Shown here: one piece after another, positions 33,790 to 45,300 of the stretch
Layout of the letters: every line of letters starts with the position of its first letter
How positions within the stretch are numbered: position 1 is the first letter of the stretch
Assembly: GCA_037957365.1 (NCBI GenBank)
Contig: JARHVA010001471.1
Coordinates: 2,548,501-2,612,500, forward strand
Origin: Torreya grandis
Taxonomy: Eukaryota > Streptophyta > Pinopsida > Cupressales > Taxaceae
Length of the DNA stretch: 64,000 nt
Direction of reading: 5' to 3'
The notes under the pieces: model-generated
What the model was told of the DNA's origin: nothing
Databases searched by the model: none
The model's input: the letters and a program-made list of their open reading frames with translations, nothing else
Program-made: the position numbers and the translations under genes

Positions 33790-34733
33790 TACAACATTAA
33801 ATCAAATATGTATCACGTTACATATATTCAATTTTGGGAGTGAAAATAAATATAACATTAAATTAGATCTAAATAATTTTTTTAAACCATAATAATACTG
33901 ACGAAAATGATGGTTTGGAAATATACCTTAAATATTACGACATCTAGAAATTGACATCAAATTTTGACAATGAAAATCAATGTTATGTGGTAAGACTACA
34001 AGAATACGAAAACTTGTGACAAATGAAGAACCTTGCCCAAACCATCTATTAGACATTTTTAAGTACCAAAAATATTCATTAGACCTTTTTGAAAAATGTT
34101 TAGTATATGAAAACATTTTTGATGAATGTATTTATTAAGAATCTCTCATTGAGGAAGCCTTTCCATTTTTCGTCTAATCCATTATCTAAATAATTTTATT
34201 CTTATTCATCTTTATACAATCTTATTCCCAATTTTACATTGTACATATACTTTAATATATGATAATCTTTAAATTTTATGTTGCTGCTTTTAAATAATAA
34301 TTATCCCTAAGTTGTTGTCATCAAATATTCTCATCTTCAACATTAACTGTCCAATAATTAAATTAAAGAAAGTATTTTCACCTGCCATGACGTATATTGA
34401 TGAAGATTTTAGAAAAGACACTAAAAAAATTTAAATTAACATTTCAAATACGCCTTGTGAACCATACATTTTCCCGACAATTGACAGAAAGCAGTTTCAC
34501 GTGTATTCGGCACATATAAATACAAAAGGTACGGTCATGGAGACGTGTATATTTTGTCACCACAACGTTGTAAATTGCATTCGCTTACCAAAAAAAAACC
34601 CTTTCAATGTCTTTTAAAAAATAAAAAGCAATTTGCATCATTGAATCTTTCGATAACATTGAGTGGAGAATCATATGATTTTGATGTAAGGAATTCTGGT
34701 TCATCATTTTATTTAGAAACCAGGTCCAATGTA
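33790..34733. repeat. AT-rich repeat block R1, copy 3, with fused promoter-like tail
   Basis: R1 landmarks are present to about 34620. The sequence then jumps to the part found at 17930-18060 (upstream of the signal-peptide ORF) and at about 34733 jumps again into Penelope RT. The ORF, its TATA boxes and the nuclease part of Penelope are all missing, so this is a deletion derivative of the larger block. Confidence 0.6.
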
Positions 34734-34734
34734 T

Positions 34735-35145
34735 CCTCCCTCTCGAGTTTCAATGGATAGGATTTTAAAGTTTTTGATTTGAAATGTTTCATAAATAAGA
34801 TCGTAACGATAGGTGATAATGGTGATTCTATTGTTACACCTTCACTTTGTTCATAAATCTCTTTTTAAAAGTGTGTAAAGTTGAGCGGAAACATAATTCT
34901 ACTAAATATATTGTCTAGAAGTTTGTAATGCTACAAATAACATTCATAGTTTCATCAAGAGGTATAAATTTGTATATAGTGATATCACATAACACTTTAC
35001 TAACATATCATTAATCATTAACGCTCTGACCCTTTATTTTATAAACAAAGTGTTTCGAATTTTTAACATATTACTTACCAAGTGTTTCAATTTCTTGGCT
35101 AAAAACTTCGCAAGAGGATAAGTGGAAGAGTTTTTTGTATTGACA
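34735..35145 (-). mobile_element. Penelope-like element fragment 3 (short)
   Basis: Only the middle of the RT remains: the SPLSPIV-like and KSYPLKL-like segments near 34740-34840 and the PLAKF-like segment near 35100, on the minus strand with stops. The catalytic FLDD, LPFLD and nuclease parts are deleted. Confidence 0.7.
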
Positions 35146-35149
35146 ATAT

Positions 35150-35720
35150 GTCTTCAACAACTCGACGCAAAAATATCTCTTAAGGGATATGTTATGTTGT
35201 TTAGTTTTGATGTATATTCTAAACTTTTGGTTGAAACTGGTCATTTTAATAAACATGTAAAACATAACACATTCAAGACATGATGACAATTCAAAGAACA
35301 ACAATATCTAATGAACTCAATATTCAACATCATTTTTTATTCTACTTCGCAGTTGCAGCAACTCGTTACCCATATATTTTGATAAAATAGATTGGAGACA
35401 ATAGAAACATTTGGATACGTTTTTGTAACTACACTTTGGTAAAGTTCATATATGGACTTAATCTTTTTATTGTAATAATGACTAAAACATGTAGTTTAGT
35501 TATTAAGGGAGGGTATTAGAATGAATAACTTATTAGTTATACGTTGTTAAGCTTGCTATTAGTCTTGTTAACTTGTTAGTAGGTTGTTAATTGATGTTCT
35601 ATTGTTAAACCTAAATTGGCTTATGATTGTACAGATTCCCCTCATTTGTAACATTTATACAAGCTATTTATATGGCTCCATTTATACAATAATATATGAT
35701 TTGTCGGTTTAGACTTGTGG
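35150..35720 (+). mobile_element. Copia-LTR-like insert, second copy
   Basis: This is homologous to 19490-20070. A purine tract AAGGGAGGG near 35507 precedes TATTAGAATGAATAAC, like a polypurine tract and a decayed LTR start. Both copies are joined to the same Penelope RT position, so the insertion preceded the duplication. Confidence 0.35.
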
Positions 35721-37400
35721 GTTCACGTAAAAAAATTTATAAGAGGAGCACTACATAAGTGCACAAGTTGGGAGACAAAAAGTGACCTACCCGTGGACAT
35801 GATTTTCTTGAAATTTCAGAAATCTAAACTTCTATAGATAATTTGAGATATCTACACTCTAAATTTGAAGATGGTGTAAGAACATGAACTGTATAATTTC
35901 AAGTCTAGTTTCCAAAACACTATTTTTTTTTAAAAATGGTTAAGTATAACTAGATCAAACATCTAAAATTTGAAGAGGAACTCCTATTTTTTAAGAACAT
36001 AGCGTAGAAAGACAATCGTGTGGTGCACCATTTTTTGAGGAATGTTTAATATTGCTTGAAAACTTTTGGTGAACATTTAGATAAGATCTTCTAGTTTGTG
36101 ATCTATGTTATATTATGTTTTTTCAATGAATACCTTTTTTATTAATTTTGTAAATAAATAGATCCCGAAAAGTGACAAAAAAATGGATAGTCACTCATTT
36201 GGCGTGCCTAACTACCTCAAAATAGAACAAAAATAATTTTTTTTAATTGTGTGTAGAATTAGGCCTAGTTTGTGACCATATAACTTGTTTTACACTTGGA
36301 TCAATGAAAATTAAATTACATGAACACGTATACGCATGTATGCTTGCGACATGTAGTGGCCTAAAAAATGTATAGTTAGAAATCAATATAGTTTGAATCC
36401 TTAAATTAGTCCAAAAATTATAAAAATCATATTTTTGGAAAGAGGAGAGCGTGCTTGTCATGATGGTATTAAGTTTTGAATTTTACAATTAAAATTCATA
36501 TTGTATTTAGTCATCGAAGTTCAATTTTTGTTTTTTTATCAATACTCTCGAACTTGGCTATAGATTGACAGGTCCAAGCCTTTGCATCAGGAATTCAAAC
36601 TATTCCCAAACTAAAAGGCTTGGTTTTTGAATTCAAATTCAAATAGCACGATCACATTAATAATGTGATTGTGTTATTAACCACATTAATAATATGATCG
36701 CATTAATTAATAACATGATCGCGTTATATATTCATAACACCTAAAAATGCATGTTTGCTCTTGAGCTTACATTTTATATACGTTCTTATATGTTATCAAG
36801 ATCCTAAATAGTGGTGTTTTTTCATGTGATATGGGAAAGGTCTCTAACCTTGGATAGTGAATTAAGGTGTGATGGTATCACATTAGAGTTGAAAATTTTT
36901 ATGGGCATTTTAATATATTGACTTGACTACTTATAATTACTTGGTTTCAAGGTCTAACTCATTATACATTTTATGATATAATTGATTTTATCACAAGATG
37001 TCATAAAATGCATTTTTTAAACCTATGGTCAAAACTTAGCCTTTGGAGTACCATTCTACCTGTGCATGAAATTAAATTGGGGCTATTTCGAGCCCCTTCA
37101 ACCTAATTGCATGACTATAAAATGTGATCTTTGGGGGTTGATTGACACATATTTTATTAGCTTGATTTAAGAAAAGAAACATTATTTATTTATATACAAG
37201 TTTTACATGTATAGAATGTGGTTTTGAGCTCAATAAACTTGAAGTCATCAACTAATGAATGTAAATGTCAATTAGTTTAATTTTGAAAGTAATTAGGGTC
37301 AAAATTAGCCATATGAACCTATTTTAAATCATATATGACGTGATTTAGATTGAAATTAACCCTAATGTCATGTCATATATAATTAATGGGTTAAAACACA
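35721..37400. other. AT-rich DNA without recognisable content
   Basis: There is no credible ORF and no match elsewhere in the window. A short inverted motif occurs around 36650-36720 (repeated CACATTAATAATGTGAT / ATGATCGCATTA). Otherwise I see nothing. Confidence 0.4.
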
Positions 37401-37429
37401 TAAGTGAGTCCCACTTGGTGGCCAAGTCC

Positions 37430-37705
37430 ATCCAGACCCCCAAAAAAATGGAGTTCAAACAAACCCCCTTCATTTGAAGGGAGTTCGTTCAAACCTCCAC
37501 ATGTATTTTTTGAAGGGGGTTTGAATGAACCCCCTTGGAATGAACCCCCTTCAAAAAAAGGGGGTCAAAGGCCATATTGCTTACTTTATGTGTTTGATTA
37601 ATTTGAATGAATAGACCAATGAAATGATTTATTCAGAGGAGGTTCAAATGAAAAGGGTTCAAATGAAAGGGGTTCAAACGAACCCCCTTCATTCGAACCC
37701 TGTGT
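37430..37705. repeat. GAACCCCCTT / AAGGGGGTTC inverted-repeat cluster
   Basis: The 10-mer GAACCCCCTT and its complement occur repeatedly in both orientations. The clearest hairpin has arms 37655-37675 and 37680-37700 (21 bases each, two mismatches) with a 4-base loop. There is no coding sense. The nature of the cluster is unknown. Confidence 0.7.
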
Positions 37706-38045
37706 GGCATCAAATCCTCACCCATTAAATTGGAAAGCTATTGTTGACCTAAAATTGCCACTTCGGATGCCACATATTAGGATGAAAAAATAAAATAAAA
37801 ACATATGGCTCTACATATAAATAGATTATTTTCATGAAATTTCTAATAATATGATTTTTTTATAAAATTTAATAATATTTAATATTCATTTTCATTTATT
37901 TATTAAAATATACTTAATTATAAAATGAATTACCATATGTTTGAAGCATTGGGAAAAATAAGAGACTATGGCCATTTTTTTTTAAAATATCAATGCAATT
38001 GACTTTAATGTCTTTATTCGAATGGTGAAAGAATTAGTCTATTTT

Positions 38046-38048
<3 letters not shown>

Positions 38049-38130
<82 letters not shown>
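38049..38130. repeat. Compound microsatellite (AT)n(AG)n
   Basis: An AT run (38049-38106) passes directly into an AG run (to about 38130). Confidence 0.95.
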
Positions 38131-38131
<1 letters not shown>

Positions 38132-38559
38132 AGAAGAAGTCATAAGCATTGATATTCCTTACCTTGATAATTAAAAATTTAATAAAAAAAATATTTTTTA
38201 ATCAAAAAATTATAAAAAAATAATCTTGCACTATGTCCATGTTTCTAAGACCTCTTTGCAAAAAATCTTGAGAAAATATTATGTTTTGAGAAAATTATGA
38301 GGGGAAATCAAGTACTCAATAAAATGTTTTGTACATGAAACATATACATTATGTATTTAGGTATTAAAAAATCTATTTTTTATTTTTTCAAAAAAATAAT
38401 AAATGTAATCTATACTTAAAATGAAATATTTCATTAGTTTACACAGTTTTCACATTTTATACAGTTAAGTCGCTATTGTCTATACAAATTGAGAAATATT
38501 CACATTTTCATCTTTTGTTATCCCCTTTGTACCAAAAAGTGGGACACAATATTATGCTT

Positions 38560-39640
38560 CAACCCTAATTAGAGAGTTGTTTCATTTAATTGAGGAGGCA
38601 TTTGAGGCCAATATGAACCCCTTCAAGAGAAAGATATGATTTGTGGAAAAATTAAGTTTGATTTTATCATGAATTGATCCAATTAGTCAATTTGTGCAAT
38701 CAGGGGCATGATTTGGGTAAAATTGAGCCCCTAAACCAAATATATGGCTCAATCGATTATATAATTTATGCAACATATATGGCTTCACTGACCCTAATTT
38801 TATCAAAAATGCAAACATGAAGGCAATTGTTACAAAAAGGTGAACAAGCAACTCAAATTTTCTTCAATTACGTTAGTGATTGGACCCTATATCCAATATC
38901 TTAAACCTTAAACCTTGTACCATTTACCTTAAAACCTAAACCCATAAGCCCTAAACCCTTAGCCATAAGCCCTAAACCCAATGCCCTTTAAATTATAGAC
39001 CCTAAACCTTAAACCAATCAATTTATCCCCAATTAACATTCTTTATATAGCAATAATTAGGTTCACAAGGATCAACTTGGTCAAAATAGCATTACTCATT
39101 ACCACAATTAACTTAATTGGCTCAAATTGTGATGATGCGAGGGCTAATTTAGCCTAAAATCACATTCTTTACTCATAAATTTAGGTTGAAGGAGCTCAAA
39201 TTTACCTCAATTGCCTTCATGATTGTATCTTATATCCCTTAAAACCTATACCCTAAGCCCTAATCCCTAAAGTTACTAATCCCTAAGCTCTAAACCATAA
39301 ATATAAAATCTTAAAACCCTTAACCAATCATTTTAGCCCATATTAACATCATTTAGACTAAGAATTAAGTTCATAGGGCTCAGTGTGGCCTAAATCACAT
39401 GAATGATTGCCCCATTTGACTAATTCACTCAATTTGCATGATGGCATGGGGTATAATGACAACCCAAAAACACATTCTATAGTCACAAATAGGTCCAAGT
39501 GATTCAAATTGTCCTCAATTATCTTAGTGATTGACTCTACGTACTTTAAACCCTAAACCTTATAGGTCTTAAACCCCAAGACCTAAGCCATAAACCCTAT
39601 ACCTTATATTTTAAACCCTAAACCAATCAGTTTAGCGCTA
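38560..39640. repeat. Degenerate ~310-340-bp tandem repeat with telomere-like cores
   Basis: Three units each carry a block rich in CCCTAAACC, CCTTAAACC and CCATAAGCC, starting near 38895, 39235 and 39540. Shared sequence between them includes CAATTAACAT, TAATTAGGTTCA and TCAAATTGTCCTCAATTA. The cores resemble the plant telomere repeat CCCTAAA but are degraded. This is probably old interstitial telomere-like satellite material. Confidence 0.6.
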
Positions 39641-39689
39641 ATTAACATCATTTAGAGTAATAATTAGGTATATATATTACAATTAATTT

Positions 39690-40830
39690 GGCCTAAATCG
39701 CATTACAACATTAAATCAAATATAGATCATATTAAGAGTTTTTTTTTAAAATCATAATAATAATGACAAAAATGACGGTTTAGAAATGTACTTTAAATAT
39801 TAAAAAATCTAGATACTGACGTCAAACTTTGACATTGGAAATCAATGTTCTGTGGTAAGATAACAAGAATATGAAAATTTGTGACGAATGAAAGACCTTA
39901 TCAAAACTAGCTATTAGATGTTTTTGGGTATCAAAACTATCCACTAGATGTTTCTAAAAAATGTTTAGTATATGAAAACATTTTTGAATGTATTCTTTAG
40001 GAGTCTTTCATTAAGGAAGCTTTTATGTTTTTCATCTGATTCATAGTCTAATCAATTTTTAGAATAATTTTGTTCTTATTAGTCTTTAAACAATGTTATA
40101 CCTAATTTTATATTCTCATGCATCTTAAATGTTTATCTAATATACAATGTTTAGATTTTATGTTGTTGATATTAAATATCAATACTTAAAATCATTAATA
40201 ATATTTTCTATATTATTATTATTAAATATCAATACTTAAAATCATTAATAATATTTTCTTTATTATCATTGAATATTCTCATCTTCAAACATTATTTATC
40301 TAATAATTATATTAAAAAGAGTATTTGTACCGTCCATATTGACAAATAGCCATATTAAAAAGAATATTTTCACTGTATATTGATGAAGACTTTTGAATAA
40401 AATTACGTAAAAATATTTAAACCAACATTTTGGATATACTCTGTGAACCACACGTTCTCCGACAATTGACAGAAAGCAATTTCACGCGTATTCGGCACAT
40501 ATAAAAATAAAAAGTACGGTCATGGAGACGTGTATATTTTATCACCACAACGTTGTAAATTGCATTCGCTTACCAAGAAAAAAATCCTTTCAATGAAGGA
40601 CTTCAAATCTAATTCAACCTGAAATCAACTGAAAAAATAAAAATGAGCGTATAAAAAAATCTCAAATCTGCACGGAAGGAGATGCTTTCTATGGTATTAC
40701 GTTGGATATCAAGATAAACTGTTTCTGCCATTATCAGACTTACGGAGTATGTACAGGCTTTTCTGGATCTAAAATGGTGAAAATGGTTGTTTACAGAAAC
40801 ATAAATTTGAACTAATGGTGTGAATCAAAC
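39690..40830. repeat. AT-rich repeat block R1, copy 4
   Basis: This matches 16040-17260. It includes an internal direct duplication of AATACTTAAAATCATTAATAATATTTTCT at about 40185-40260. It leads into the signal-peptide ORF block, as copy 1 does. Confidence 0.65.
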
Positions 40831-41099
40831 TTCTTCACAGAGAAATTAATAACCACTTAACAGTAAATTTATTCATACATGGAAAACATTAAACATTCTA
40901 TTACATTTTACTTCATAATTGCTCTAACATCATTTCCCAAGGCTATTTTCCCACAGGGGATGTTTATTGATGAGTAGAAAGGGGTAAAGCCGACGCCTTT
41001 TCCTTTCTTCCGCCATTAGTAGAGGCGGCCTGCTCAGCCGTGGTGCAGCATTCAGTACCCCGCCCACTCATCCAAAAAAACATCACCGTTTACACCTTG

Positions 41100-41207
41100 T
41101 TACATGGTGCTCTCTTCTATGGCTGAGACTGCAGGCAATACAAGGAAGAGGGGAAATATGCACAGATATGAAACTGGAGTAACCTTCCCAGCCATATTGT
41201 TGGCCAT
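41100..41207 (-). pseudogene. Signal-peptide-like short ORF, copy 2
   Basis: It has 35 codons plus TAA, with the same start, hydrophobic core (LCIFPLFLVLPA), AVSA site and stop as 17534-17641. TATA-like motifs are conserved upstream at about 41230-41280. Beyond the stop the same frame again runs, with stops, to GFTPFYSSINIP near 40970. The conserved position of all the stops means that the decay, if it is one, happened before the duplication. Otherwise the 35-residue peptide is the complete product. Confidence 0.45.
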
Positions 41208-41685
41208 GTTTTTTCCAGGTAGATAAGATTTTGGAGGGTATAAATAGATGAAACGTTTGAGGTGGAGTATAAATCAAGTTTAGTGGGAGTAGCTGGCGGC
41301 CCAAATGTGACTGTACGGTCCACCATGGGAGAGGATCGAGGATAATGTGTCATGTGAACATTGAATGTGTATAAGAGCTTACCCACAGTAAATTGACATT
41401 AAACTATTGATCAGCATCAAAGTGCACGCGTTTCTTGGCCGTTTTTGTTGACCAGGAATTATATTTCGAATGTTTAAACAAAAGTGTACCCTCTTTTACT
41501 CGAAAACAAGTCCAATGTATCAGGTATTATATGTTGAAGGAGTTGGTGAAAAGGACAAATAATTTGAGGATTGAATTATCAAAGTCATTCATAAATAATG
41601 AACAAATATAAAAGGGTAAAATAAGGGTATGTTTATATTAATAAAATTAGATATTGGTTAATTGGTTTTTTTTCAATTTCAATAG

Positions 41686-42000
41686 TTATTTGAATATTTT
41701 TTTTCTAATAATATTTTTTTTAATAATTAATTTTTCTTTGTCTAAAAATATATAGTGTTTGGTAAAATAAAAGTGTTCTGCGAATGCAGCAATATTATGT
41801 CGAGAGTCATGTAGATTTCTAGCATGTTTTTTGATTTTGGTTTGGAGAGATTTCCATGTCTCACCAATATAAGGTGTATTGCAAGAACAAGGATTAATGT
41901 AGACACATTTTTTGTGTTTTGGGGCATAAAGGATCTTTAATAAAATCAAGCGACATATGGAGTGTGTTATGAACTTTAAAAAGAGTTTGTTTACTTGCAT
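41686..42000 (-). pseudogene. GIY-YIG endonuclease domain of Penelope-like fragment 4
   Basis: This 104-codon open segment holds the nuclease signature: CVYINPCSCNTPYIGETWKS, then the KKHARNLHDSRHNIAAFAEH block. The GIY part reads VYI, the YIG part PYIG, with the Cys pair (CSC) and the conserved Glu of GET that this family shows just after YIG. In Penelope-like elements this domain nicks target DNA to prime reverse transcription. It follows the RT in a different frame. This is the best nuclease copy in the window. Confidence 0.9.
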
Positions 42001-42034
42001 TTTTTATAATTCTAGCTACTTTCTCTGAGATTCT

Positions 42035-42510
42035 TTATATGTAGGGGATGGTGATCCTAGTTGTTCTTGAGTTATTGTTTAAAGCTTTATGTGTTTGTGA
42101 ACTAGCTCTATGGAAGGCCCTTTCGATTTCCCACTTTTTATTACCATTTTTCATCAAAACCTTTATGAGGGATTCTTTTTCTTCTATGAAATGTACTAGG
42201 TCTAAGACTTTATTAGCCCTTGATGCCAACAAATTTAGGACAAACACTTTATGGCATGGGTGATGGTGAGACTCAGTTTGTAGGTAAAAATATGTAAGTG
42301 TATTCTTTTTATAAACTCCATCAGATAAAGTGTCATCCAATTTATTTAAGATACGGACATCAAGGAGAGGTAGGTTGTTATCTTCTTCTCTCTTCATAGT
42401 GAACTAGATTTGGTCCATTCTTCCATTTAAATTATAGACAAGAAATTAATCAAGTTTATCAACACCATGGTACTCTTTGGTGTTGGTATCATCTAAAAAT
42501 CTACCCCACC
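42035..42510 (-). pseudogene. Penelope-like RT core and C-terminus, fragment 4
   Basis: The segment reads RFLDDTNTKEYHG (catalytic FLDD), then MKREEDNNLPLLDV, LASRANKV and EIERAFHRASS on the minus strand. The 42035-42397 part (120 codons) is open. The catalytic stretch just upstream is separated from it by stops. Confidence 0.85.
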
Positions 42511-42862
42511 ACTTAGGTTTCAATGGATAGGATTCTAAAGCTTCTGACTCTATATGTTTCATAAACAAATTTGCAACAATGTGTGATAATGATGATCACA
42601 TTGCCACACCATACATTTTCTCATACATCTCCCCTTTGAACGTGAACATAATTCCACTAAATTTATTGTTTGGGAGTCTGTAATGCTATAAATAACATTC
42701 ATAGTTTTAGCCAAATGTATTTTTTCTATATAGTGATATCACATCAAAGATTACCAAAATATCATTATAATTAAACCTTTGGTCCTTGATTTTACAAACA
42801 AAGTGTTCCATATTTATTATGAAAAAAAACTTGTTACCTACCAAGTGTTTCAATTTCTTGGA

Positions 42863-43183
42863 TTAAAACTTTGCAAGAGGATAAGTGGGAGAGTTTCTTG
42901 TATTGACAATATGCCTAGGAGGAACACCATCTTTGTGAATTGTTGGTGCCTCATAAGTCCTAGGGATAGTAAGTGAATGAGGAATTAACCTCCATTTTTC
43001 ACTGTCACTAAAAGATGAGCTTTTATTAGCTTTGGCCACTTTATTAACCACTTTATTTAAAGGATTCCTAATGACTTTTGTATAGCTCCCACTTGAATTC
43101 AAATGATCAAGAATTTTTGCATCATAATCTTTTCTATTTGAGAGTGTTATTGTGTTGCACTTGTATGCTTTAAGAATGATCAC
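42863..43183 (-). pseudogene. Penelope-like RT, N-terminal part, fragment 4
   Basis: The 106-codon open segment contains NRKDYDAKILDHL and PRTYEAPTIHKDGVPPRHIV, followed by SPTYPLAKF. The family consensus is PR.YGLPKIHK.G.PLRPIV, so this is the diagnostic Penelope block. The segment continues at its C-terminal side into the region disrupted by stops before the catalytic motif. Confidence 0.9.
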
Positions 43184-43530
43184 ATTTTTATTTTTTTAAA
43201 GACTATGTAGGGCATCTTTTTAAAGATTTGTAATTTTTTTATTTGGTGGGTGAGCATTATTTAAAGCAAGGGAAAATTCAACCCATAACTTTTCAACATC
43301 TATATTCAAATTCCTCACACTGGAAGAACTTGTAAAATAATCTTTGCTAGGGTTTTATGTCGACCTTACTTGTTTTTTTTTGCTTTCCTTGCATTCCACA
43401 CCGTGTCTGCAGGAATATCAAAGCTAGTTGTGTATTTATTATGTTTAGTGCACTACCCTTTGGGAAGTCGTTTACTATATAATGGCCTCCACTCTCTCTA
43501 TTAAAACTATTGTCTCAAACAATGAGAAGG

Positions 43531-44260
43531 ATGGCACCCAAGAAAGCTAGGAAATTTGTGACAAAAGTCTATAATGAGGTATAACTTCTGACTCTCCCTC
43601 TCAGCCTGATGTTTGCTTATAACCTAACGCCATAGACAATGTTTGTAAATGGTATTAAAAATATTCTCTTATTACTTACTTTGTTAGCTACACCCCCTCG
43701 AATGAGTCCCTCAGTACCTAGTTTTGACACCAAAGGGAGCCCTCAGGTGTCCATGTCATTGGCATTCAAAACCTTACAAAGTGGTTTTTTATTTTCTCCT
43801 TTAAGGATCCATCTGATGTCCAAGCTCTATTGGATAAATAAAGTAGTTGGTTCCTGAGGATCACCCTTTTGATTTTCACCCATGGACTTGTGACTTTAAG
43901 GTAACTAACCAAGCTTCCCTATGGGTGCTAATATGGATTGAACTCTTTGGCTTCCCACTTCCTCTATGGGCCTTTCTTGAGGAGATTGTCAAGCCCATAG
44001 GGCATGTTTTATCTCATGAGCCATCTAAGTCTATTCAGCATGCTCCAACGAGTGGGTATGCATGGAAGTTGACATGACCAAGGATTTAAAGGATTCCATT
44101 GATATTCAAGTTGACATTGAGAATTGGGCATAAAAATTTGTTTACTTTAACCTCCTTCACACTTTTTACAGTTGTCAGTCTCCAGATCTCTGAATCAAAG
44201 ACTAGCCCCTCATGGGTTGGTTAAAACCCTCGACTGAACAACCCAATTAGAGAAGCCCAA
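43531..44260 (+). pseudogene. LINE 2 ORF1 (gag-like)
   Basis: It starts MAPKKARKFVTKVYNEV. It continues, with stops and shifts, through a region corresponding to DUF4283-like sequence (LPLWAFLEEIVKPIGHVLSH at about 43957-44016, open in 43847-44077) to a knuckle-like segment near 44170-44220. Such a protein binds LINE RNA. All Cys positions are not preserved. Confidence 0.65.
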
Positions 44261-44679
44261 GGTGGTAGAAAAATAATGGTTGGATGACAGTAACCAACAT
44301 AAATTCATCGTTTGATAGCTAAGATACCCATCTAGTTGCTTATTCTCTATGACAAAACTCTTTCCTAAGGCACATAAAGTCACTCCCCGACCCAAGCCTC
44401 TTAATTTTTTGGCAGCCACATAGAGCCATGTTTTGCAAGTTTTTAGCCTCAAGCAAGCTATTCTCCCATTCAAACATCCTCTACAAGTGATCTAATATCT
44501 ATGCGGTTGTGTATGCCACTTCATGGGGGTGGCAACTCTCCCCAAGAGGATAAACAGGCTAAGCACAACTCCATTTCACTTGGAGATTTTGGTTTTCCAA
44601 ACTAGTGCAATAGTTTTATGACTCTTACAGATATTGAAGATGGCCATGGGAGCTCCTTATGGATGATATGTCCCAATGA

Positions 44680-45300
44680 ATGTCTTATCTTGGAATGTTT
44701 GAGGTCTCATAGTGTCCTCTCATAAATTCTATGTGCGAACTATTTATCAACAATCATGACCTTTAGATTTTATTTATTTGTAAGAAGTTAAAATTTTAGT
44801 GATTTTTCTACAAACTGCTCTAAAATGCATCTAGTATGATGTTACTCAATTCTTCAACCTACATGACAATGGATGTGGTTGCACTAGTATCTTGGTTTCC
44901 AAAAAAAAATCTTCTTCAATTTTTGGCATGAGTGGTGATCCGTCACACCAAACTAATTGGATTCTCCTTGTTGTTAATGGGCATTCATTAGGGATTCTCA
45001 ACATCTACACCCCCAATGATTGTCCTAAAAAATTAACTTTCTTGCAATATTTGGTTGACAACCTACCCCTCACCACATCGCTTGTGTGTGAATATTTTAA
45101 TATGGTGGAGAGTCCCAAGGACAAGGTTTGTGCCTTGTCGATGCTATGGTGTGTGGAATAACGTGAGGCATGGTATTACTTTAAAAATTAGTGGCCCCTG
45201 TTGGACCCTCTATTCTGATGTCACACAATAAATTATACTACTTGGTTTACATGGTCAAACTACCACATCAGTGCTGATAGCATCCTCAATATACTAGATC
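44680..45300 (+). pseudogene. LINE 2 endonuclease
   Basis: The endonuclease opens with LSWNV near 44690. EVKI lies near 44785 with the preceding Gln as TAA. The open part at 44892-45161 (89 codons) contains GHSLGILNIYTPND and EYFNMVESPKDKV, where family members read GDFNMVE. The catalytic Gly-Asp pair has therefore become Glu-Tyr. Confidence 0.75.

Larger units (their letters stand above)
41640..43320 (-). mobile_element. Penelope-like element fragment 4, most complete
   Basis: The order on the minus strand is: N-terminal RT (42863-43183), RT core with FLDD (42488-42499), C-terminal RT (42035-42397), GIY-YIG nuclease (41686-42000). It lacks the copia-like insert of fragments 1 and 3, so it shows the undisturbed RT order. 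Frames are broken by stops and small shifts. It is followed head-to-head by LINE 2. Confidence 0.9.
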
